From Gallibacterium genomosp. 1 (GTDB taxonomy: Bacteria > Pseudomonadota > Gammaproteobacteria > Enterobacterales > Pasteurellaceae), in assembly GCF_000771875.1 (NCBI RefSeq), contig NZ_JPXX01000026.1, forward strand, positions 1-51,224: a DNA stretch of 51,224 nt. The letters run 5' to 3'. Below, in pieces: positions 39,424 to 47,981 of the stretch; the stretch's first letter is position 1, and each line of letters starts with the position of its first letter. The notes under the pieces are model-generated. The model searched no databases. It was not told where the DNA came from and saw only the letters and a program-made list of their open reading frames with translations. The position numbers and the translations under genes are program-made.

Positions 39424-40164
39424 ATGTCAGCAGTTGGAAGAATCCATTCTTTTGAGTCATGCGGTACGGTTGATGGCCCTGGAATTCGTTTTATTTTATT
39501 CACTCAGGGCTGTTTAATGCGCTGTAAATATTGTCATAATCGTGACACGTGGGATTTGCATAGCGGTAAGGAAATTACCGTTGAAGAGTTAATGAAAGAG
39601 GTGGTGACTTATCGCCACTTTATGAATGCCTCCGGCGGTGGTGTTACCGCTTCCGGCGGTGAATCTATTTTGCAACCAGAATTTATTCGTGACTGGTTTC
39701 GTGCTTGTAAAAAAGAGGGTATCCACACTTGCTTAGATACCAACGGTTTTGTGCGTCATTATGATCAGGTGATCGATGAATTGCTCGATGTAACCGACCT
39801 TGTTCTGCTTGATTTAAAACAGCTTGATGACAGCATTCATCAGGATTTAATCGGCGTTTCCAATAAACGCACGTTGGAATTTGCTAAATATCTGCAAAAA
39901 CGTAACCAAAAAACTTGGATTCGTTATGTGGTCGTGCCGGGTTACACCGATGATGAACACTCGGTGCAGTTATTGGGCGAATTTATTAAAGATATGAAGA
40001 ATATCGAAAAAGTCGAACTGCTCCCTTATCACCAGTTGGGTAAACATAAATGGGAAACGCTCGGCTTAAAATATGAATTGGAAGATGTTAAGCCGCCAAC
40101 AAAAGAGTCATTGGAAAAAATTAAGGCTCAGTTGGAACAATTCGGCTTAACCGTAAAATATTAA
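39424..40164 (+). CDS. pflA: Pyruvate formate-lyase activating enzyme
   Basis: A 246-residue radical SAM enzyme (E. coli PflA 246) that puts the glycyl radical on pyruvate formate-lyase. The [4Fe-4S] motif CLMRCKYC (C-x3-C-x2-C) lies near residue 30, after [15 protein letters not shown], and the SAM-binding [10 protein letters not shown] near 77. The substrate pflB is usually a close neighbour in relatives but is not in this window. Here the gene follows the DnaA-box gap and precedes galE by 24 bases. Confidence 0.97.
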   Translation: MSAVGRIHSFESCGTVDGPGIRFILFTQGCLMRCKYCHNRDTWDLHSGKEITVEELMKEVVTYRHFMNASGGGVTASGGESILQPEFIRDWFRACKKEGIHTCLDTNGFVRHYDQVIDELLDVTDLVLLDLKQLDDSIHQDLIGVSNKRTLEFAKYLQKRNQKTWIRYVVVPGYTDDEHSVQLLGEFIKDMKNIEKVELLPYHQLGKHKWETLGLKYELEDVKPPTKESLEKIKAQLEQFGLTVKY

Positions 40165-40188
40165 ATTAATTTACCGAAGGAGGTAACA

Positions 40189-41205
40189 ATGGCGGTTTTG
40201 GTTACAGGCGGTGCCGGTTATATCGGCTCGCACACTGTTGTCGAACTACTCAATGCCAATCGTGAAGTGGTGGTGTTGGATAACCTTTCCAACGCCTCAG
40301 CTAAATCTTTGGATCGTGTTAAACAGATCACCGGCAAAGCGGTAACATTTTATCAAGGCGATGTGTTGGATCGTGCCTTATTAAAACGCATTTTTGCCGA
40401 CCATAAAATTGAATCCGTGATCCATTTTGCCGGCTTAAAAGCGGTAGGCGAAAGCGTGGTCAAACCGATTGAGTATTATCGTAATAATGTTGAAGGCTCG
40501 TTGACGCTGCTTGATGAAATGCGTCAAGCCGGTGTTTTCAATTTTGTATTCAGTTCCTCAGCCACTGTTTATGGTGATCCGGAAATTATCCCTATTACAG
40601 AACAATGCAATGTTGGAGGCACAACCAATCCTTACGGCACATCAAAATTTATGGTGGAACGTATCATTATGGATGTAGTGAAAGCTATTCCACAATTCAG
40701 TATGACCATCTTGCGTTATTTCAATCCGGTCGGTGCGCACGAAAGTGGTTTAATCGGTGAAGATCCTAATGGTATTCCAAATAATCTTTTGCCGTATATC
40801 AGCCAAGTGGCAATTGGTAAATTACAACAACTTTCCGTCTTTGGTAGTGACTATCCAACCCACGATGGCACTGGTGTGCGTGATTATATTCACGTGGTTG
40901 ATTTAGCAGTCGGGCATCTTAAGGCACTGAATCGTCACGAAAATGATGCTGGTCTGCATATATATAATTTAGGTACAGGAACCGGTTATTCCGTATTAGA
41001 TATGGTACACGCCTTTGAAAAGGTAAATAATATTAAGATCCCATATCGTCTAACTGACCGCCGTCCAGGCGATATTGCCGTTTGCTATTCTGATCCATCA
41101 TTAGCATTAAAAGAACTTGGTTGGAAAACTGAGCGTGATTTGGAACAAATGATGCGTGACACTTGGAATTGGCAAAAAAATAATCCGAACGGATATAAAG
41201 AGTAA
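40189..41205 (+). CDS. galE: UDP-glucose 4-epimerase
   Basis: A 338-residue short-chain dehydrogenase-type epimerase (E. coli GalE 338). NAD binds at [17 protein letters not shown]; the catalytic Ser is in [11 protein letters not shown] and the Tyr-x3-Lys in [31 protein letters not shown] is typical for GalE. It interconverts UDP-glucose and UDP-galactose, used here for galactose use and surface glycans. A strong AAGGAGG precedes it. It is followed 13 bases later by the ampG-like gene. Confidence 0.97.
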   Translation: MAVLVTGGAGYIGSHTVVELLNANREVVVLDNLSNASAKSLDRVKQITGKAVTFYQGDVLDRALLKRIFADHKIESVIHFAGLKAVGESVVKPIEYYRNNVEGSLTLLDEMRQAGVFNFVFSSSATVYGDPEIIPITEQCNVGGTTNPYGTSKFMVERIIMDVVKAIPQFSMTILRYFNPVGAHESGLIGEDPNGIPNNLLPYISQVAIGKLQQLSVFGSDYPTHDGTGVRDYIHVVDLAVGHLKALNRHENDAGLHIYNLGTGTGYSVLDMVHAFEKVNNIKIPYRLTDRRPGDIAVCYSDPSLALKELGWKTERDLEQMMRDTWNWQKNNPNGYKE

Positions 41206-41218
41206 TCAGGAACAATTT

Positions 41219-42490
41219 ATGCCGGTAAATACTTCCGTTTCTAAGCAAATTTTTAGTCGTAATATGCTAATTTGCGTATTTACCGGTTTTAGTTCCGGTT
41301 TACCGCTCTATATTTTAGTCAGCCTGATTCCCTATTGGCTACGTAGTGAACAGATTGATCTGAAGACTATCGGTTTGTTCACCTTAATTAACTTACCCTA
41401 TACTTGGAAATTTCTTTGGTCTCCACTGCTGGATCGATATGCTTTACCGCTATTAGGTCGGAGACGTGGTTGGATTTTTCTATTTCAATTACTGTTACTG
41501 ATTACTCTACTGGCATTTTCTTGTCTAACCCCTCAACAAGATTTAAAAACAATCGCTATCCTTTCCATCATTGTGGCATTCTTCTCCGCTACACAAGATA
41601 TTGTACTAGATGCCTATCGGCGTGAAATTTTAAGCGATAATGAATTAGGTTTAGGCAATTCCATCCACGTTAATGCCTATCGTCTTGCCGGATTGGTGCC
41701 AGCTTCACTTTCTATTTTTTTAAGTGCTTATTACAGCTGGCATAGTGTCTTCATCATCACTGCATTCTTTATGTTTCCCGGTTTACTAGCAACGCTTTTT
41801 ATCGCACAAGAACCGTTACTAAAAGCAACACCACCAAAAACGTTAAAACAGACTGTCATTGAGCCTTTTACCGAATTTTACCAACGCAAAGGAGCAAAAC
41901 AGCTGATTTTAGTCTTGTCGTTTATGTGTCTATATAAACTCGGCGACACTATGGCAACTGCACTATTGACTCCTTTTTATATTGATATGGGATACAGTAG
42001 TTTGGATATTGCTTTAATCGCTAAAAACGCCGGTTTATGGCCAATGTTGATCGCAAGCATTGTAGGTGGGATTTTAATGTTAAAATTTGGCATTAATAAA
42101 GCATTATGGTGGTTCGGACTAGTTCAAATTATAACTATTTTAGGATTCGCTTGGTTGGCACATTTTGGACAATTCCAACAAATCGGACATTTTGAATTAC
42201 TTGCGTTAGCTTTGGTAGTCGGTGGCGAATATATTGGCATCGGCTTAGGTACTGCTGCTTTTGTTGCCTTTATGGCAAGAGAAACCAACCCTCTTTATAC
42301 TGTCACTCAATTGGCGTTATTCACCAGTTTGGCAGCACTGCCTCGTACATTATTAGGTTCAAGTGCTGGTTGGCTGATTGAGCAATTAGGTTATTATCAT
42401 TTTTATCTACTCTGTTTCGTGTTGGCGATTCCAGGGATGTTATGCTTGCTTTGGGTTGCTCCTTACAAAGCAACAACAACTGAGCAATAA
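41219..42490 (+). CDS. ampG: AmpG-like MFS permease (muropeptide uptake)
   Basis: A 423-residue major facilitator protein with about 12 membrane segments. I start it at ATG 41219, after AGGAAC; the frame open from 41156 overlaps the end of galE. AmpG features are FSSGLPLYILVSLIPYWLRSE at the first segment, INLPYTWKFLWSPLLDRYALPLLGRRRGW and the charged FFSATQDIVLDAYRREIL. AmpG brings anhydro-muropeptides back to the cytoplasm for recycling. The family is certain; the substrate is inferred. Confidence 0.88.
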   Translation: MPVNTSVSKQIFSRNMLICVFTGFSSGLPLYILVSLIPYWLRSEQIDLKTIGLFTLINLPYTWKFLWSPLLDRYALPLLGRRRGWIFLFQLLLLITLLAFSCLTPQQDLKTIAILSIIVAFFSATQDIVLDAYRREILSDNELGLGNSIHVNAYRLAGLVPASLSIFLSAYYSWHSVFIITAFFMFPGLLATLFIAQEPLLKATPPKTLKQTVIEPFTEFYQRKGAKQLILVLSFMCLYKLGDTMATALLTPFYIDMGYSSLDIALIAKNAGLWPMLIASIVGGILMLKFGINKALWWFGLVQIITILGFAWLAHFGQFQQIGHFELLALALVVGGEYIGIGLGTAAFVAFMARETNPLYTVTQLALFTSLAALPRTLLGSSAGWLIEQLGYYHFYLLCFVLAIPGMLCLLWVAPYKATTTEQ

Positions 42491-42547
42491 ATTTTTAATT
42501 TAGCTTGTGTTTACTACCACATACAGGTAAGGTATTCATATTTTTGA

Positions 42548-43207
<660 letters not shown>

Positions 43208-43253
43208 TTCCCTTTCAATTAACGTTTCTCACGAAACATAAAATAATGGCAAC

Positions 43254-43287
43254 GTGTGCTGATCAATTTCATCAGCACACTTTTTTT
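43254..43287 (+). terminator. Terminator after adk
   Basis: GTGTGCTGAT (43254-43263) pairs perfectly with ATCAGCACAC (43271-43280) around CAATTTC, followed by seven T. Confidence 0.92.
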
Positions 43288-43341
43288 ACTCACAATGAGC
43301 TAACTCCTCGTTGCTATATTAACCCGACAAGTGAGGTAAAA

Positions 43342-44298
43342 ATGGAGGGATTTCTATCATCCATATCATTTTCTATCGGCGTGACTTTACCAAATATTTT
43401 AATGCTATTTTTAGGTATCTATCTGCGTCGTATCGGAATGATCAACGAACAATTCAGTCAACAGGGATCAAAATTAGTTTTCAACATCACCTTACCTGCA
43501 CTGCTCTTCCTCAGTATTGTGCAACATCCCACTGATTATGCTGCACAGCTCAAAATGGTGTCTGTTGGTTACCTAGGATGTATCATTATTTTCTTACTAT
43601 CCGAATTTTACGCTGCTAAATATATTGAAGATAAACGTGAACGAGGCACTTTCGTGCAAGGCGTTTTCCGTGGTAATAGTGGCATTATCGGGTTATCACT
43701 CTGTGCCAATGCTTATGGATCTTCCGGCATAGCCACGGCTTCAGTTTATACTGCTGTAATTACTATTTTATATAATATTTTAGCCGTAATTACACTAAGC
43801 CGTTCACTCGCTACCAACGGAAAAACAAACATAGTACATATCCTACGCCAAATTGCGAAAAACCCACTGGTTATCTCAATTGTGTTGGCTTTAATCGTTA
43901 GCAAACTTGGTTTCACTATTCCTAAATCTCTAATCAGCACTGGCGATTATCTCTCTCGAATGACATTACCCTTAGCACTACTTTGCACTGGAGCTAGCTT
44001 GGATTTAAAAGGAATGGATACTTCTTCAAAAATTGCTTTTCAATCCAGTATTGGGCGTATTTTTTTCGCTCCATTAGCAATGGTAATTTTTGCACGATTA
44101 TTTAATTTAGATAACATCAGTTTAGGTGTAATTTTTTTAATGAGTGCCACTCCAGTTGCTGTTGCCAGTTATCCAATGGTACGTAGTATGGGGGGCAATG
44201 CCAAAACCGCCGCAAATATTGTTGGTATTACAACTATCGGTGCGATTATAAGTTCTGCTATTGGAATTGTAATTTTGAAGCAGTTAAATTGGATGTGA
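43342..44298 (+). CDS. AEC-family (auxin efflux carrier-type) transporter
   Basis: A 318-residue membrane protein with about ten segments. The start ATG 43342 follows GTGAGGT; an open extension to 43246 runs over the adk terminator and is not likely coding. AEC features are the N-terminal SIGVTLPNILMLFLGIYLRRIG, the FNITLPALLFLSIV segment, FRGNSGIIGLSLCANAYG (cross-over region), and the repeat TLPLALLCTGASLDLKG. Members export malate, auxin-like or other organic anions; the substrate cannot be told. It lies downstream of adk but behind a terminator. Confidence 0.88.
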   Translation: MEGFLSSISFSIGVTLPNILMLFLGIYLRRIGMINEQFSQQGSKLVFNITLPALLFLSIVQHPTDYAAQLKMVSVGYLGCIIIFLLSEFYAAKYIEDKRERGTFVQGVFRGNSGIIGLSLCANAYGSSGIATASVYTAVITILYNILAVITLSRSLATNGKTNIVHILRQIAKNPLVISIVLALIVSKLGFTIPKSLISTGDYLSRMTLPLALLCTGASLDLKGMDTSSKIAFQSSIGRIFFAPLAMVIFARLFNLDNISLGVIFLMSATPVAVASYPMVRSMGGNAKTAANIVGITTIGAIISSAIGIVILKQLNWM

Positions 44299-44803
44299 TT
44301 TTTTGGTTTCGACCAAATGTAGATTTTATTTTTTACTTAATGATATTGATAGTGGTAAAAATGATAAAACAACTGCTCATATCGTTTATGAAACATCGGT
44401 GTAAAATTTAAAAACAGCGTAATAGAAAAGTATTACCGAAAAAAATCAAAGGCTTGAAAACGAAGTGTTCTAATCAGTATTTCACATATCTGATAATAAA
44501 TAGTAAAAGTCACTATAAATTTGAGTAAAACACTGAATACGGATAAAGGTGAAAATATCTGTTATTGATTATGTTTGCTAATTGCTGAAAATTGGATAAA
44601 AAGATAATTTTACTCATCTTTTTAGCTGTTTATTTTCAAATGATTCTGCTTTAAGCAAAGTTACTTTCTGAAAAATCAAAAAATGCCACCTTTCTAAAAT
44701 GGTAAAAATTCGCCATTAAGACATTTTTGTCGCAAGAAATTGTCGTAAATTTTGCTCTTTAGCTTATCAATTCATCAATTAAACTAAATTTCATAAAAAG
44801 AGG
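44299..44803. other. Non-coding gap before the tRNA-Asp pair
   Basis: About 500 AT-rich bases with no open frame of note on either strand and no strong hairpin that I can see. The sequence changes character here from core to accessory. Confidence 0.5.
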
Positions 44804-44832
44804 TTGACGAGATCTCTCAACGATATTATTAT
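44804..44832 (+). promoter_or_regulatory. Promoter of the tRNA-Asp pair
   Basis: TTGACG (44804-44809) and TATTAT (44827-44832) are 17 bases apart, followed by the GC-rich discriminator GCGCACC, as seen in stringently controlled stable-RNA promoters. Confidence 0.75.
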
Positions 44833-44847
44833 GCGCACCACAAATGC

Positions 44848-44924
44848 GGAGCGGTAGTTCAGCTGGTTAGAATACCTGCCTGTCACGCAGGGGGTCGCGG
44901 GTTCGAGTCCCGTCCGTTCCGCCA
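44848..44924 (+). tRNA. tRNA-Asp (GTC), first copy
   Basis: 77 bases with encoded CCA. Acceptor GGAGCGG/CCGTTCC, anticodon stem CCTGC/GCAGG with loop CTGTCAC, so the anticodon is GTC. The T arm carries GGGTTCGAGTCCC. Nearly identical to E. coli tRNA-Asp. Confidence 0.97.
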
Positions 44925-44945
44925 TTTAATTTAGTCATTTTTTGC

Positions 44946-45022
44946 GGAGCGGTAGTTCAGCTGGTTAGAATACCTGCCTGTCACGCAGGGGGTCGCGGGT
45001 TCGAGTCCCGTCCGTTCCGCCA
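44946..45022 (+). tRNA. tRNA-Asp (GTC), second copy
   Basis: Identical to the first copy over all 77 bases and separated from it by 21 bases, so the pair is co-transcribed and makes a perfect direct repeat. The sequence beyond it is accessory DNA, which makes it a candidate boundary. Confidence 0.97.
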
Positions 45023-45157
45023 TCTTCAACACTTAATCTTATAATTTTCCAGGCATAGTAGACAAAAGTGTTGGTAAAAAGTGGGCTAAAGCCTTATAGT
45101 ACACGGTATTATGTAGCAGTTGCACAAAACCAAAACTTGAATAATTAACCGTTGAAA

Positions 45158-45195
45158 AGAAAGCCTTTAGCTTGATGATAAGTTAAAGGCTTTCT
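45158..45195. terminator. Hairpin at the end of the accessory three-gene set
   Basis: AGAAAGCCTTTA (45158-45169) pairs perfectly with TAAAGGCTTTCT (45184-45195) around 14 bases. It lies 31 bases beyond the stop of the minus-strand SSB-tail gene and 135 after the tRNA pair, so it may end both transcripts. T runs are short. Confidence 0.6.
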
Positions 45196-45226
45196 GATTT
45201 AAAGGATATTGAAAAATATAACTCAC

Positions 45227-45739
45227 TTAAAAAGAAACATCGTCATCGAAATCCCAAACAGGATTTTCCATTTCAGTAGAAGATGTCTTTTTAGATGTTT
45301 TTTTACTGACAGAATCTTTTCCCCATAACAAATCTTCCATTACTGGTGGATAGGCAACATTTGCCCTTGCTACAAAATCCGATTGGGTGAGATATTTTCT
45401 GATTCGAACCAAGCATCGTAGATTACGTTCATCTTCTGCAAAACTCACTTCAATATCTGAGATATTTGGACTTTCATCGCTCTCTGATTCAGAGAGGTTA
45501 ATTCTAAACACAGCAAGCACAACTTGATTATCCGCAATTTCATACGCCCCATAAAAAGTAAAGAAATCCGAAGGTAGTCGTTCAACATGTTTCGCCATTG
45601 AGCTTAAGTCACTAAATAAAGACATGTAATTACGCTCAAAGCTCACGTTAGAATAAAGCAAAGCAATCCCTTGCATAAACGCTTGAAACTGCTCGTAAGA
45701 CATTTTTGTTAGGTCTGTATTGATTCTTTTTTCAGTCAT
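45227..45739 (-). CDS. Unrecognised 170-residue protein with an SSB-like C-terminal tip
   Basis: The family is not recognised. Residues 1-135 form a mixed, soluble domain (SYEQFQAFMQGIALLYSNVS; NQVVLAVFRINLSESESDES; RCLVRIRKYLTQSDF) without the known OB-fold signature of SSB. Then comes a Ser/Lys/Thr-rich linker (SVSKKTSKKTSSTEMENP) and the end WDFDDDVSF. The SSB tip that recruits RecQ, ExoI, PriA, RecO and others is DFDDDIPF; six of eight residues agree, including the final Phe at the very C terminus, with I/V conservative. That suggests a protein that binds SSB partners or a divergent ssDNA-binding protein. It is 33 bases downstream of the membrane-protein gene. Confidence 0.7.
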   Translation of the reverse strand: MTEKRINTDLTKMSYEQFQAFMQGIALLYSNVSFERNYMSLFSDLSSMAKHVERLPSDFFTFYGAYEIADNQVVLAVFRINLSESESDESPNISDIEVSFAEDERNLRCLVRIRKYLTQSDFVARANVAYPPVMEDLLWGKDSVSKKTSKKTSSTEMENPVWDFDDDVSF

Positions 45740-45772
45740 TTGTATTCCTTTTTGTTGCAGTAAAAATAGTGG

Positions 45773-46153
45773 CTATTTCAGGTTTTTATACCGTTGCCAA
45801 AAATCATCGTGAATATCTCTTGCTGATGGATGTAACAGTATTCTAGGAAAGAGAGCGAACGTTGGCATTAAGGACAATGAATCAAGTTGGGCTTGATTAA
45901 TAACCTTCGTTTTGAGATAACTAAAGCGATACACAGCACTAATAAACAGTACCGTTACATCAAGAGATATAAAAAAGGTATTTACATCAGCAATAAACTG
46001 AATACTCTCCACACTAGGGTAGAAATATTCTAACCCTTTGCTCACAAGCAAAATAATCAAGACTGAAAGCATATAGTGGATAATCAGCAATCGTCTTAAT
46101 CGCTGATAGATAAAGCTAATCCCTAACATATAAATAAAAAGAAATATCTCCAT
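45773..46153 (-). CDS. Unrecognised small membrane protein, 126 residues
   Basis: No family recognised. I start it at ATG 46153 because AAGGAAATTA precedes it; an ATG at 46177 lies inside the transposase gene. Three membrane segments can be seen at about 1-17, 23-42 and 52-84, followed by a basic cytoplasmic-type tail of some 40 residues (VINQAQLDSLSLMPTFALF ... FWQRYKNLK). It sits 13 bases after the transposase stop and 33 before the SSB-tail gene, so all three are probably one transcript. Confidence 0.6.
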   Translation of the reverse strand: MEIFLFIYMLGISFIYQRLRRLLIIHYMLSVLIILLVSKGLEYFYPSVESIQFIADVNTFFISLDVTVLFISAVYRFSYLKTKVINQAQLDSLSLMPTFALFPRILLHPSARDIHDDFWQRYKNLK

Positions 46154-46166
46154 ATTAATTTCCTTA

Positions 46167-47240
46167 TTAGGCTGCATTTAGGTAGTGTGAATCGTTTGAA
46201 GCTGTCAGGCTTGCTACGCCAAACAATGCTTCGGCTTTTTTGTTACCTTGCCAGTACCCTGTAAAATCTCGTGATGGCAAGGTGTTTAAGCAACATTTTA
46301 GTAATTGCTCAAATTTCTCTTTTACACTTTTTCGGCGATTATCTTCTCGCCACGCTATTTCATTGGCATAGAACATCAGATATTTATTGTTCATTTTGTG
46401 GTAGATACCTGTAATTGCGCGCCGTAACCGTGCAAAAAAGGATTCGGCAAGGTTATTCGTGATACCGTCAATCGAGCAGTATTCCAGTGAATGGTTTACT
46501 CGCCATAAATCATAATGAAAGGCGAGACTGTCATAAACAGGGTTTTCGTCAGCATGAATGGTGCTGTTCGGCTTGACTAAGCGTTGCGTTAAATCAAGTA
46601 TATCTTGCGTATTTTCCTCTTTAATTAGGGCGACAATACTTCTATCAGCCCCTTTCATCACGGTTTGATTCGCCGCACGTTGGCGGAATACCAATACACA
46701 AGACTTATCCACACGCTGATAGTGTTTCTTCCGTCTATCAATACGTTTATGACAGAAATTTTTAGGGCGAATGTAGTAATTCACATAAGCACCGTCGATA
46801 TGTACTTCACCATTTAACAGCGTTAAATCTTTGGCTTTTTCTAAACTTTCCCTAAATTTATGCAACAGTACCCATGCCGTTTTATATTGCACGTTGAGCT
46901 TATGTGATAACGTAATAGCGGATAATCCCTTGCTTTCAGTCACAAAATAGAAAATTGCCAATACAATTTTACGCAAGGAAAGTTTTGCACCTTGAAAAAT
47001 TGTACCTGCTGTAATAGAAAAACGATGCTGGCAATGTTTGCACTGCCATTGTTTACGAGTAGAAATGAAATAGGCGTGGTGGCGAGTATGGCAATGCGGA
47101 CAAATAACATCATTCATTTCATCTACATTACCCCAACGAGCTTGTTTCAATAGCTGAAAAATCTCGGTATCAGACAAACTCGCCAAGCTATCTACAGATA
47201 GCTGGCGTGCTGCCGCTGATAACCGAAAATGTTGTGCCAT
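46167..47240 (-). CDS. IS1595-family (ISXO2-like) transposase
   Basis: A 357-residue transposase from ATG 47240 (AAGGGA upstream; the open frame to 47366 lies in the leader). The N-terminal region is followed by a zinc ribbon with Cys 47, 50, 67 and 70 (CPHCH...CKHCQHRF) and a DDE domain with Asp149 (VHIDGAYVN), Asp231 (IHADENPVYD) and Glu266 (NNLAESFFARLRR). No stop or frameshift is seen, so it could be active. TTGACA/TATTAT-like elements near 47345-47385 may be its promoter. I could not fix the terminal inverted repeats; an 8-base match GACAAAAG in inverted orientation at about 45061 and 47379 is only a hint. Confidence 0.9.
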   Translation of the reverse strand: MAQHFRLSAAARQLSVDSLASLSDTEIFQLLKQARWGNVDEMNDVICPHCHTRHHAYFISTRKQWQCKHCQHRFSITAGTIFQGAKLSLRKIVLAIFYFVTESKGLSAITLSHKLNVQYKTAWVLLHKFRESLEKAKDLTLLNGEVHIDGAYVNYYIRPKNFCHKRIDRRKKHYQRVDKSCVLVFRQRAANQTVMKGADRSIVALIKEENTQDILDLTQRLVKPNSTIHADENPVYDSLAFHYDLWRVNHSLEYCSIDGITNNLAESFFARLRRAITGIYHKMNNKYLMFYANEIAWREDNRRKSVKEKFEQLLKCCLNTLPSRDFTGYWQGNKKAEALFGVASLTASNDSHYLNAA

Positions 47241-47518
47241 AGAAACAAAAATCCCTTCATTAAAACTCTGAAATCTCCAAGCCTTTTTAGGCTTAAAAAA
47301 CAAAGTCATAATGAAGGGACTATTCTCTGTGAGCAAAAAGGTATAATAAATACTGGTATTTGTCAAGCACTTTCTTTTGTCAAGTGTTTTTTGAATTTTT
47401 TTGTGTTTTTGAATGTGACCAGTTCAAAAAAGGTCTTAGTTCTGTCAAGAGAAATTTTTCGATAAGTTTAATTGCTGATATTTTAAACACATTGAGTGAT
47501 TATCTTAAGTGGCTTATT

Positions 47519-47671
47519 CTATAATTTAGACGTACTACTTTGGAGGATTTTATCAGGATCTTCCCGACAGTTGGCTTTTAAAAGTTGCAAGGCTTCGTCT
47601 TCACTTAAACGAAAGATTTGTTTGAGATTTAAATTTTTAGATTTGCTTGAAAGCAGATAATGCTGCGCCAT
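47519..47671 (-). pseudogene. N-terminal fragment of a second IS1595-type transposase
   Basis: From ATG 47671 (AAGGAA upstream) the 50 residues MAQHYLLSSKSKNLNLKQIF ... LSEDEALQLLKANCREDP parallel the start of the full transposase nearby (MAQHFRLSAAARQLSVDSL ... LSDTEIFQLLKQARWGN). It ends after 50 residues and lacks the zinc ribbon and DDE part, so it is a relic of a related, not identical, element. Confidence 0.7.
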
Positions 47672-47707
47672 AAGTATTCCTTGTGTGTACAAGGTACTCA
47701 AAGCCAA

Positions 47708-47981
47708 ACGCTAGACATAAAAAATAGCCCACCTGAATTTCAGGTCGGCTCAAAGCGTTTATGCCTCGAATACCGTTACCCACAAGGAACTTGTGGAAGG
47801 CTCATTTAAAATGAGTGAAATTGCGATTGTTAAAACAGGAAATTTACAAGATGAAATTTTCTGCCACCTAAACATTCGCTACACACCTGTTAATGTGTAT
47901 TAATTGGTGATTGAATAAAATTGTATTCTTTGACTAATTATATAATTTAGTAGATTCTCGTCCTTTAGTAAATTCAAGACA
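47708..47981. other. Gap with a hairpin and a 30-residue open frame of unknown nature
   Basis: ACCTGAATTTCAGGT (about 47731-47745) is a perfect small hairpin. A plus-strand frame from ATG 47811 to 47903 gives 30 residues (MSEIAIVKTGNLQDEIFCHL onward) with GGAAGG upstream; the same frame stays open back to about 47720 (SVYASNTVTHKELVEGSFK) without a start codon, so it may be the end of an older gene. I do not recognise it. Confidence 0.35.

Noticed and set aside
45040-45075. GACAAAAG in inverted orientation near 45061 and 47379 as the ends of the IS1595 element
   Set aside because: Only eight bases agree and the flanking bases do not extend the match well; not enough to fix the ends.
46154-46177. 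ATG 46177 as start of the small membrane protein
   Set aside because: It lies within the transposase gene and lacks a ribosome site; ATG 46153 has one and begins directly with a membrane segment.
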